Source: Sulfurovum sp. (lineage in GTDB: Bacteria; Campylobacterota; Campylobacteria; Campylobacterales; Sulfurovaceae). From it: 5,117 bases of DNA. Positions 1 through 5,117 of the stretch are shown here, one piece after another. Position 1 is the stretch's first letter, and each line of letters begins with the position of its first letter. The stretch covers positions 1-5,117 of the forward strand of contig JAMONG010000285.1 of NCBI GenBank assembly GCA_027066595.1, written 5' to 3'. A model generated the notes under the pieces. It was not told the DNA's origin, ran no database searches, and was given only the letters and a program-made list of their open reading frames with translations. The position numbers were made by a program, and so were the translations under genes.

Positions 1-14
1 TGTTCATATACCAT
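1..14 (-). CDS. Start of a downstream gene (partial, cut by left edge)
   Basis: Only the first four codons and part of a fifth are visible, reading Met-Val-Tyr-Glu. The ATG (14 to 12) overlaps the TAA stop of the aminotransferase gene (TAATG), and an AGGAAG ribosome-binding site sits 6 nt upstream, so a translationally coupled gene very probably starts here. A second in-frame-independent ATG at 7 to 5 has no such site. The product cannot be identified from four residues. From memory, HisZ-like ATP phosphoribosyltransferase regulatory subunits of this phylum begin with a similar Met-x-x-Glu-His stretch and sit near related aminotransferase genes, but that is a guess. Confidence 0.5.
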
Positions 15-1135
15 TACTTACTTCCTAGTATCGTTTTAAAATAAATCTCGTTAAACACACGTGACGCTGTACCATCAAATGTTCTGCGTCCTAGTTTTGC
101 CATAGCAAGTTCTACTGCATTGACTGAGGCTACCATCTCATAAGGCTCTATAAGCCCCATCTGGTTAATACGAAATATTTTCCCTTTTAAATGGTCTTGC
201 CCACCTGCTACATTTACTCCAAAGTCACTTTTGAGTAAATCACGTATCTCTTTGGCATTTTCATCTACGATGGTACTCATAGAAAGAGCAGGAGAATTTG
301 GATAAATATGTAAACCTAAGGCTTCAAGTGCTTTAGCCGTGGCTTCTGCTCGTAGTGCCGTGTTTGCATAGAGTTTTTCTATGCCACCCTTTGCATCTAT
401 CTCTTTAAGCACAGCCCCAAGACCGATGATAACCGTCGTAGCAGCCGTGTATGCTGTTGTATTTTGACTCTGTTTTTTTATCTCAGAAGCAAGGTTAAGA
501 TAATACCCTTTCCCTTCTCCTATTTTTTCAATGGCTTCAGTACTAAGCCCTAGTATCGCTAACCCTGGTGGTAACATCAACGCCTTTTGACTTCCTGCAA
601 TAAGACAATCTAAGTTACTCACATCTATAGGTTCTACACCCACAGCTGTTATCCCATCTGCGATAATCATAATCTCTGGGTTAATCGCTTTTACTGCAGC
701 AGCTATCGCTTCAACTGGATGACGTAGTCCTCCTGCAGACTCAGATACCTGAATCGCCACTGCATCGACTGAAGGGTTTGCTTTCACCGCTTCCACTACT
801 TCTTCTACAGATGCTGGTGTGTGCCATTCATGTTTTATCTCTACATTGTTCAGACCACAAGCTAATGCTATCTTCCCAAAACGCTCACCAAACTTCCCAG
901 CATTAACTGAAAGTAAGGTGTTATGACAAAGGTTAGTCACCGCAGCTTCCATCGCTCCTGTACCAGATGATGCAAGCATGATAACTTCATCAGTATGGAA
1001 AAGGTTAAAAAGCAGTTCTCTAGTCTCTTTGAATATCGCTTCAAATTCTGGTGTTCTATGGTGAAGTGTAGGAGTAGCCATTGCCAAACGTACAGACTCG
1101 GGTACTGGCGTAGGTCCTGGTGTAAAAAGTAACAT
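14..1135 (-). CDS. Class V PLP-dependent aminotransferase (serine-pyruvate / alanine-glyoxylate type)
   Basis: A cytosolic pyridoxal-phosphate enzyme of 373 aa that should move an amino group between a small amino acid (serine, alanine or aspartate) and a 2-oxo acid such as pyruvate or glyoxylate. Family markers visible are the N-terminal FTPGPTPVPESV, the HHRTPEF motif at residues 25-31, the cofactor loop SSGTGAMEAA at 57-66, Asp160 in ADGITAVG (pyridine-nitrogen contact), Lys184 in GSQKALMLPPG (Schiff-base lysine) and Arg322 in FRINQMG (substrate-carboxylate arginine position). Length is normal for COG0075-type enzymes. The start at 1135 is preferred because GAGGA lies 5 nt upstream and the protein then begins as relatives do. 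An ATG at 1159 would add eight residues (MMAIARIF), but it sits in a hairpin and lacks a ribosome-binding site. The exact substrate cannot be told from sequence. A perfect -10 box upstream suggests its own promoter, and the next gene is coupled through TAATG. Confidence 0.93.
   Translation of the reverse strand: MLLFTPGPTPVPESVRLAMATPTLHHRTPEFEAIFKETRELLFNLFHTDEVIMLASSGTGAMEAAVTNLCHNTLLSVNAGKFGERFGKIALACGLNNVEIKHEWHTPASVEEVVEAVKANPSVDAVAIQVSESAGGLRHPVEAIAAAVKAINPEIMIIADGITAVGVEPIDVSNLDCLIAGSQKALMLPPGLAILGLSTEAIEKIGEGKGYYLNLASEIKKQSQNTTAYTAATTVIIGLGAVLKEIDAKGGIEKLYANTALRAEATAKALEALGLHIYPNSPALSMSTIVDENAKEIRDLLKSDFGVNVAGGQDHLKGKIFRINQMGLIEPYEMVASVNAVELAMAKLGRRTFDGTASRVFNEIYFKTILGSK
21..26 (-). 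promoter_or_regulatory. Ribosome-binding site for the gene starting at 14
   Basis: The minus strand reads AGGAAG, then six bases (TAAGTA), then ATG. This strong Shine-Dalgarno match lies inside the last codons of the aminotransferase gene. It is the main argument that position 14, not the ATG at 7, starts the next gene, with translation coupled to the upstream stop. Confidence 0.6.
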
Positions 1136-1140
1136 AAAAA

Positions 1141-1145
1141 TCCTC
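1141..1145 (-). promoter_or_regulatory. Ribosome-binding site of the aminotransferase
   Basis: The minus strand reads GAGGA, then TTTTT, then ATG at 1135. The 5-nt spacing and good anti-16S match decide the start in favour of 1135 over the upstream ATG codons at 1159 and 1156. Confidence 0.75.
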
Positions 1146-1150
1146 GCAAT

Positions 1151-1169
1151 CGCCATCATGACGACGGCG
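1151..1169 (-). promoter_or_regulatory. Leader hairpin just upstream of the aminotransferase ribosome-binding site
   Basis: On the minus strand CGCCGTC (1169 to 1163) pairs with GATGGCG (1157 to 1151) across a five-base loop, GTCAT, with one G-U pair. The stem ends five bases before the GAGGA site. It lies downstream of the predicted -10 box, so it would be within the 5' leader. It is not followed directly by a T-run, so it does not look like a standard terminator. It could modulate ribosome access or protect the 5' end of the transcript. It may also be chance. Confidence 0.4.
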
Positions 1170-1180
1170 TAATTGGCAAG

Positions 1181-1186
1181 ATTATA
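1181..1186 (-). promoter_or_regulatory. Probable sigma-70 -10 box for the aminotransferase
   Basis: The minus strand carries a perfect TATAAT, preceded by the T-rich ACCTACTTTTCGA and by more AT-rich sequence, with no good TTGACA at 16-18 bp. Campylobacterota housekeeping promoters are known to rely on the -10 box and T-rich upstream DNA rather than a -35 box, so this fits. Transcription would start near 1174 and give a leader of about 39 nt that contains the hairpin and the ribosome-binding site. Confidence 0.6.
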
Positions 1187-1221
1187 TCGAAAAGTAGGTT
1201 AGATTTTGGTAAGACAAATGC

Positions 1222-3057
1222 TTATAAAGTTACTGTCTGCTGTCCAATTTCCTTATAGCGTGTATAATAATGCTCAACAAAAGATTTTATCTCTTCATTT
1301 TTAGGTAAGTAGATACCCTCGTTTTTTATAGTATATTGTCCTAAGTATTCACTTGCATCTACTTTTTTCAAGTAGTTGTTTGCCAAGTCTTTATAGGCAG
1401 ATATATATGCTTCTTTCATCGTATCATACCTACCATAGTCTATCTTTATCTGCCCATCATATGTGATGATGCCAGAACCAAAGAGTATGTCTAAATGGAT
1501 AAGCCCTTCACAATAGTAAGGCAATACTTCACCTACTTCTCTCCAAGCCATAAGTCCAACGGCACGGCTTACTACATCATTTACCACATGTTCTTTAAGT
1601 TCTTCACGTTCATTATGGAAAAATGCCATAAGCCCACCTGAGGTGGCTTTAAACTCTTCTATGTTTTTAAACTGCCCTGATTCATTCATCTTACTTTCAC
1701 TGTCAGAATCTAACCATAAAATGTGCCCGTACTCATGCCCAATAGTTGAGATGTCATAAATCTCTTGCCATAAGGTAGGGTTAGAATCTATAAGTTGTCT
1801 TTGTGATTTAACAAAGTCTTCACCCATCGTCTCTACACCTAGCTTCATAATAGGCTTAGACTTCTTAGACTCCATTACAAAGTCTGCGTAAGCAAATATC
1901 TTCTTACCTAGTTCTACTGAGACTATTTCATCGTTAGGTACAACTTGTGCGGAGAAGAGTCCATTAAACTCTGCTCCGTAGTAAAGTATGGGTTGTCCTA
2001 TGTAGAGTTGTGTTTCATCTACTTGTGTAAGGTTTTTATCCATGGTCTTTTGAGCTTCAGCACCAAACTTTTTTGCCATCTCTGAAGCAAAACTTTTAAT
2101 GTTCTCTCTCGTAGGTGAGCCCTCTTGTAAGTTAGGGTTCACTATGCGTAAATCCCACTCTAAAGCCACTGCTTTTCTATAGTGGTCTTCGTAGTACTCT
2201 AGTGGATGTCCTACTTGAAGTGGAGTTTTTACTGCCATCCATTTTCTGTCTACCTCTGCCCATTTACCTATGAGTTCATCTACTACTGTATGCGAAAATG
2301 CCTCTTCAAGTGCTGTTAAGTATGCTATCCATTCTGCTTTTTGGTTAAAGATGTCATCTACCTCTAACTCCAAACGCTTAATGAGCTGATGTAAAGAGGT
2401 AGTTACATTTTGCACATGTTGAGGAAATGCTTCTGCATACGCTACCGATTTATACCCCTCACCCTCTTTTAAAAGCACAGAGTAACACCTGTCCCCTACA
2501 TTACCTTGTGTATCAAGGTCAAGTAGCGACTTCTCTTTAAGCATTTCAATTACTTTAGCATCATCACCATCAAACATCAGAGAGAGTTCAGGGTTGATAG
2601 TACCTATGATTTGACGTGTCCAATCACTCTGCCACATTGACATATATTGCCCTACATAATGCACTCCATAAATGAGAGAACGGTAAAAAGGCGTAAGGAG
2701 TTGCTCTTGCTCTATCCACTGTATAAATGCTTCATGTCGCTGTGTATGAAAATCATTCACAAAACCATAAGCCACTTCTTTTTTCATACGTATTTTTCTC
2801 TCATCAAAGCCATTTTTCTTCATCACTTGTTCGAGTGCATCTTCACGTAAACCAACAAGACGTGTAAGTCCTGCCATGTACCCATCATCATCTCTAGGCA
2901 CATTTAGCATGGTTAAAAAGAACTTTATCAACTTCTCTGCTTTATCATTGCCTTTGTCTTTGTCCAAAATGTCATAATAGCTGTTCAGTTCTGCTTGTCT
3001 TGTTTGTAACTCATCATAGATGCGTTGTAGGTCTTTCATAAAGTCTTGTTTGTTCAT
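1222..3057 (-). CDS. ciaB: CiaB-family protein (Campylobacter invasion antigen B homologue), putative metallopeptidase fold
   Basis: The 611-aa product matches in length and character the CiaB family, known from Campylobacter jejuni (about 610 aa), where CiaB is exported by the flagellar secretion apparatus and promotes host-cell invasion. Homologues are also common in free-living Campylobacterota, so the name does not imply virulence here. No signal peptide or membrane segment is visible. The N-terminal third is charged and mostly helical in character. The striking part is residues 438-475: HEYGH at 441-445 fits the zinc-binding HExxH motif, and about 22 residues later comes NIEEFKATSGG (465-475), where Glu467 or Glu468 could be a third metal ligand. 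This spacing resembles gluzincin peptidases such as family M49. Activity is inference. The start at 3057 overlaps the rhuM stop as ATGA, with AGAGAG 7 nt upstream. The gene therefore appears translationally coupled to rhuM, and no clear promoter of its own was found. Confidence 0.88.
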   Translation of the reverse strand: MNKQDFMKDLQRIYDELQTRQAELNSYYDILDKDKGNDKAEKLIKFFLTMLNVPRDDDGYMAGLTRLVGLREDALEQVMKKNGFDERKIRMKKEVAYGFVNDFHTQRHEAFIQWIEQEQLLTPFYRSLIYGVHYVGQYMSMWQSDWTRQIIGTINPELSLMFDGDDAKVIEMLKEKSLLDLDTQGNVGDRCYSVLLKEGEGYKSVAYAEAFPQHVQNVTTSLHQLIKRLELEVDDIFNQKAEWIAYLTALEEAFSHTVVDELIGKWAEVDRKWMAVKTPLQVGHPLEYYEDHYRKAVALEWDLRIVNPNLQEGSPTRENIKSFASEMAKKFGAEAQKTMDKNLTQVDETQLYIGQPILYYGAEFNGLFSAQVVPNDEIVSVELGKKIFAYADFVMESKKSKPIMKLGVETMGEDFVKSQRQLIDSNPTLWQEIYDISTIGHEYGHILWLDSDSESKMNESGQFKNIEEFKATSGGLMAFFHNEREELKEHVVNDVVSRAVGLMAWREVGEVLPYYCEGLIHLDILFGSGIITYDGQIKIDYGRYDTMKEAYISAYKDLANNYLKKVDASEYLGQYTIKNEGIYLPKNEEIKSFVEHYYTRYKEIGQQTVTL

Positions 3058-4085
3058 TTTTGTACTCTCTTTTTATTCAGTATTTTCTTCATCTCTTTAT
3101 CAAAATCAGATTCTATTTTTTGTATCTTATTAAACGCATCATACTCTTTAGAAGCTTTTTCTTTCGCCTGTGCATGAGAAACTTTGCCATATCCTTCAAG
3201 TACTTTAAACTCATTAAATTCTAAAAATTTATTGACAGAAGTACTCACATCTTGCATAGTAAGTTTTTCTCTGTTTTCTATGAGCCGTTCTACATAATCA
3301 AAATAAGACCCTATCGTTCGTTCTAATTTTTTTATGTCATCCTCTAACAGATAGTTTTTTGCTATGTTCGTATCAGATTTTAACACTCTACCCTCAGGCG
3401 AATATTTCCAAGAAGTCAAGCCCATATTAGGTTTAGATATATCTGCATTTTCATAGACTATCTCTGCCGCAGTTTTTCCTGTGATGGCAAAGTGAAACTT
3501 GTTTTGAACTGTAGCATAAAACTTTTTTGTAGTTTGAGAGTTACTGTCATAGTCAAAACTACACTCTGCAAATATATCGGTTATCTGCTGATAAATATGT
3601 CGCTCACTCGCACGTATAGAACGTACTCGCTCCAGAAGCTCTTTAAAGTAATCTTTCCCAAAGTGACTACCATTTTTAAGCCTCTCATCATCCATGGCAA
3701 ACCCTTTGATGATGTACTCTCTTAAAACTTTAGTAGCCCATATACGAAATTGTGTCGCTTGACTAGAGTTTACTCTATACCCTACAGATAAAATAGCATC
3801 TAGGTTATAAACATTAAGCTCTCGTTTTACTTCTCTTTTACCTTCCATTTGAACTATTGGGAATTTCCCAATAGTTGCTTTTTCTTCTAACTCATGGGTT
3901 TTATAGATATTTTTAAGATGCTCATTTATAGTCGAAACATCTATACTAAAAAGTTCAGCCATTCTCTTTTGAGGCAACCATACACTTTCATTATGCATAA
4001 AGATTTCTACTTTAATCTCATTTGATGGTGTAGTGTAAAGTAAAAACTCTGTTAGTTCGTCTTTTATACTTAATTGATTATTCAC
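3054..4085 (-). CDS. rhuM: RhuM-family protein (virulence RhuM / defence-associated)
   Basis: A 343-aa protein of the RhuM family, named after a gene in Salmonella pathogenicity island 3 and widely found in genomic islands and beside toxin or restriction genes. Its biochemical role is not established. Family features seen (numbered from the GTG at 4085) are an N-terminal helix-turn-helix-like segment around 42-61 (MAELFSIDVSTINEHLKNIY), suggesting DNA binding; the hallmark block at about 89-136 with VYNLDAILSVGYRVNSSQATQFRIWA; and a C-terminal region at about 189-226 with FYATVQNKFHFAITGKTAAEIV, followed by a lysine-rich tail. Length is normal and the frame is intact. The start is uncertain. 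The GTG lies 5 bp after the upstream stop with GGGAAG 11 nt before it, while a TTG at 4106 would add seven residues and overlap the upstream gene by 16 bp but has no ribosome-binding site. Sandwiched between an AbiJ/HEPN gene and ciaB, it is probably part of one transcript. Confidence 0.88.
   Translation of the reverse strand: MNNQLSIKDELTEFLLYTTPSNEIKVEIFMHNESVWLPQKRMAELFSIDVSTINEHLKNIYKTHELEEKATIGKFPIVQMEGKREVKRELNVYNLDAILSVGYRVNSSQATQFRIWATKVLREYIIKGFAMDDERLKNGSHFGKDYFKELLERVRSIRASERHIYQQITDIFAECSFDYDSNSQTTKKFYATVQNKFHFAITGKTAAEIVYENADISKPNMGLTSWKYSPEGRVLKSDTNIAKNYLLEDDIKKLERTIGSYFDYVERLIENREKLTMQDVSTSVNKFLEFNEFKVLEGYGKVSHAQAKEKASKEYDAFNKIQKIESDFDKEMKKILNKKRVQK
3065..3070 (-). promoter_or_regulatory. 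Ribosome-binding site of ciaB, inside the rhuM end
   Basis: AGAGAG on the minus strand, followed by TACAAAA and then the ATG at 3057. The site lies within the final codons of rhuM (Lys-Arg-Val-Gln-Lys). Together with the ATGA stop-start overlap it points to coupled translation of the two genes. Confidence 0.5.
3852..3876. repeat. Perfect 25-bp palindrome inside rhuM
   Basis: Arms AACTATTGGGAA (3852-3863) and TTCCCAATAGTT (3865-3876) are exact inverted repeats around one central base (3864). In RNA they could form a 10-bp stem with a five-base loop. The palindrome encodes about nine residues around ATIGKFPIV of RhuM, a stretch that looks family-conserved, so part of it is constrained by the protein. 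On the plus strand the right arm is followed by TGCTTTTTC, a weak terminator-like tail for any antisense transcript. On the minus (coding) strand no T-run follows. Confidence 0.85.
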
Positions 4086-4090
4086 TGTGT

Positions 4091-4921
4091 TTATCGCTTC
4101 CCACAAATATTATCAATAGTTGCTTGTAGCACTTGCCAACTTATTTTTGCAGTATGATTATCAGGATTAAATTTTAACATTGCTTGTTGAGATGGATGAA
4201 TAAAATTCCTAAAATCTCGCAAAGCATGACTAAACTTTTTAACATCTAATCCAATATATTCTTTTTCATGAGCTACATCAATTAAGGCATTTAAAGTCCA
4301 TTCATGAAAGTGCAAAGGTTTTTTTGTTGTTTTATTTTTTGGGGTAGCATTTGCAGTATTAAAATCTTTTTGATTGTTCGAAGCAACACCAAGTAAAATG
4401 CCTTCTACTGTGCTACCACATAAAAATATAACTGATAAATTTGCATGAGATTTTAAGCACTTTTCTATTTCATTAATTCTCTGAGATAATATATCTGTTA
4501 TTTGTGTATCTAAATTTAAAAGAGACAAATCAATTTCTTGAAACTCTTTTCTTGAAAATTCATCTTCCGTTAGTTCATTAGTTTCATCTTTAGTAACTTC
4601 TTTTTTACCTAATAGTCTATTGATATATAATTGAGCTTGTTTATTATCTTTATCTTCTATAGTTTGAATACTATTTGCATATTCCAATAAACCATTACAA
4701 ACTTCACCAACAGTTTTGTCTGTTTCTGTTTCCCAAAAAGTTCGAAGCCTATTCATTTTAGAATTACCATTTCTATAGTACTTATTATCTTCTATATTGA
4801 TATTATAATCATGAAAAAAATCTTTAAATGTTCTATCAATAAAATCTAAAACATAACCAGCACTTTGACCTTGAAAAACTTTTTCAAATAATTGTTTTTC
4901 ATTAAATTTTAGACTAGCCAT
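4091..4921 (-). CDS. Abortive-infection-like protein: AbiJ-type N-terminus with HEPN-like C-terminus
   Basis: A 276-aa soluble protein, likely a phage-defence or toxin-type ribonuclease. Residues about 5-65 (FNEKQLFEKVFQGQSAGYVLDF, then RTFKDFF, then a Lys-Tyr...Gly-Asn-Ser-Lys-x-Asn-Arg-Leu-Arg-x-Phe-Trp pattern) resemble the small N-terminal domains of AbiJ-family proteins, thought to sense or regulate. Residues about 105-130 form an acidic, charged linker. From about 135 on, a helical region with LCGSTVEGILLG (167-178) and LRDFRNFIHP (234-243) resembles HEPN domains. Arg235 and His242 fit the R-x4-6-H catalytic motif of HEPN RNases. Family assignment is from motif memory and untested. The start at 4921 has only a weak GAAGA site, but a mini-ORF with a good site overlaps it and could supply ribosomes. 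Base composition is much more AT-rich than in ciaB or the aminotransferase (22-27% GC on two sampled lines), suggesting transfer. RhuM follows directly and a PIN gene precedes. Confidence 0.72.
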   Translation of the reverse strand: MASLKFNEKQLFEKVFQGQSAGYVLDFIDRTFKDFFHDYNINIEDNKYYRNGNSKMNRLRTFWETETDKTVGEVCNGLLEYANSIQTIEDKDNKQAQLYINRLLGKKEVTKDETNELTEDEFSRKEFQEIDLSLLNLDTQITDILSQRINEIEKCLKSHANLSVIFLCGSTVEGILLGVASNNQKDFNTANATPKNKTTKKPLHFHEWTLNALIDVAHEKEYIGLDVKKFSHALRDFRNFIHPSQQAMLKFNPDNHTAKISWQVLQATIDNICGKR

Positions 4922-4949
4922 TTATACAATCTTCAATTTTTTTATTCAT
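4914..4949 (-). CDS. Possible 11-aa leader peptide overlapping the AbiJ/HEPN start
   Basis: The minus strand reads AAAGAG, five bases, then ATG at 4949, followed by codons for MNKKIEDCING and a TAG stop at 4916-4914. The stop lies just inside the AbiJ/HEPN gene in another frame, 8 bp past its ATG. The ribosome-binding site here is better than the one before the ATG at 4921, so ribosomes could translate this mini-ORF and reinitiate. It is too short for coding statistics and may be fortuitous. Confidence 0.3.
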   Translation of the reverse strand: MNKKIEDCING

Positions 4950-4954
4950 ATTTA

Positions 4955-4960
4955 CTCTTT
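4955..4960 (-). promoter_or_regulatory. Ribosome-binding-site-like AAAGAG ahead of the mini-ORF
   Basis: AAAGAG lies 5 nt upstream of the ATG at 4949, in the 35-bp AT-rich gap after the PIN gene. The same gap contains TATAAA-like sequence on the minus strand, but it abuts this site too closely to be a credible -10 box for this start. No terminator hairpin was seen in the gap, so read-through from the PIN gene is likely. Confidence 0.35.
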
Positions 4961-4984
4961 TATATTATTTATTTTGCAACATCT

Positions 4985-5117
4985 TTACTCAAATATTTTT
5001 AAAAACTCTATAGGTTCAAGCACTTGTATATGTCCTACATTCTTAAAGTCTTTTACATTTCTAGTCACAAAATATTCACATCCATTTTGTATTGCCATAG
5101 CATATTGTAAAGAATCT
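4985..5117 (-). CDS. PIN-domain (VapC-like) ribonuclease toxin, C-terminal fragment
   Basis: The window holds the last 43 codons of this gene, ending at the TAA at 4987-4985. The 5' part lies beyond the right edge. The peptide begins DSLQYAMAIQNGCEYFVTRN and continues VKDFKNVGHIQVLEPIEFL. This is the usual PIN-domain ending: a conserved acidic residue at the head of a helix with D-x-L-x-Y-A, then the Thr-x-Asn-x-x-Asp-Phe motif carrying the last metal-binding aspartate (residue 23 of the fragment), then a short strand with a Pro-x-Glu-Phe-Leu end. PIN proteins are Mg-dependent RNases and usually the toxin of a two-gene toxin-antitoxin pair. The antitoxin would be expected just upstream, outside this window. 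The gene is very AT-rich like its left neighbour, 63 bp away, and may share its transcript. Confidence 0.85.
   Translation of the reverse strand, partial: DSLQYAMAIQNGCEYFVTRNVKDFKNVGHIQVLEPIEFLKIFE

Noticed and set aside
937..1149. Second minus-strand frame inside the aminotransferase
   Set aside because: It is an out-of-frame overlap of the well-supported aminotransferase gene and has no recognisable protein features.
1151..1169. Hairpin after ciaB as an intrinsic terminator
   Set aside because: No T-run follows the stem directly. The TTTTT lies ten bases on, after the GAGGA site, and a promoter-like box lies upstream of the hairpin, so a leader hairpin is more likely.
2647..2850. Open frame on the plus strand, 67 codons
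   Set aside because: It lies wholly antisense to the ciaB frame, has no family resemblance and no convincing ribosome-binding site. It is a shadow of ciaB.
1222..3057. CiaB as evidence for a pathogen
   Set aside because: CiaB homologues occur widely in free-living Campylobacterota, so the gene alone says nothing about host invasion.
3492..3725. Open frame on the plus strand, 77 codons
   Set aside because: It lies antisense within rhuM and its residues look like reversed coding noise. No independent support was seen.
4319..4340. T7 and T6 tracts inside the AbiJ/HEPN gene (A tracts on the coding strand), considered as contingency loci
   Set aside because: The tracts are short for phase variation and encode an ordinary lysine/asparagine-rich stretch in very AT-rich DNA. 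The frame is intact.
4937..4943. Seven-base homopolymer in the mini-ORF, considered as a phase-variable switch fusing it to the AbiJ/HEPN frame
   Set aside because: Loss of one A leads to a TAA and gain of one A leads to a TGA before the main ATG, so no slip produces a fused or extended protein.

Overview
The window looks like chromosomal DNA from a free-living member of the Campylobacterota (the Sulfurimonas/Sulfurovum/Sulfuricurvum type of epsilonproteobacterium). The main reason is a full-length CiaB-family gene, a family I know essentially from this phylum. Low GC and a promoter with a good -10 but no obvious -35 also fit. The genus cannot be fixed from the sequence alone. Every supported gene lies on the minus strand, so transcription runs from the right end to the left end.

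From right to left, in transcription order: (1) the last 43 codons of a PIN-domain (VapC-like) ribonuclease gene, cut by the window edge; (2) a 35-bp AT-rich gap, then a 12-codon mini-ORF with a good ribosome-binding site that runs into (3) a 276-aa protein with an AbiJ-type N-terminal region and a HEPN-like C-terminal region, a probable abortive-infection RNase; (4) a RhuM-family gene that follows almost without a gap; (5) a CiaB-family gene overlapping the rhuM stop by 4 bp (ATGA); (6) an 86-bp intergenic region holding a perfect TATAAT box and a hairpin; (7) a class V, PLP-dependent aminotransferase; (8) the first bases of a further gene whose ATG overlaps the aminotransferase stop (TAATG).

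The right half reads as a small defence or toxin-type cluster (PIN, AbiJ/HEPN, RhuM). It is joined by overlapping reading frames to ciaB, normally a housekeeping or host-interaction gene. Hand counts on single 60-base lines give about 22-27% GC in the AbiJ/HEPN gene, 37% in rhuM, 38% in ciaB and 47% in the aminotransferase. This suggests the defence genes were acquired next to a resident ciaB-aminotransferase segment.

The points most worth a second look are: a metallopeptidase-like HExxH...EExKA signature in CiaB; a perfect 25-bp palindrome inside rhuM; the mini-ORF leader in front of the AbiJ/HEPN gene; and the coupling of ciaB to the defence genes. No RNA genes, CRISPR arrays, insertion sequences or convincing intrinsic terminators were seen. 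No stretch over 300 bp lacks a gene.
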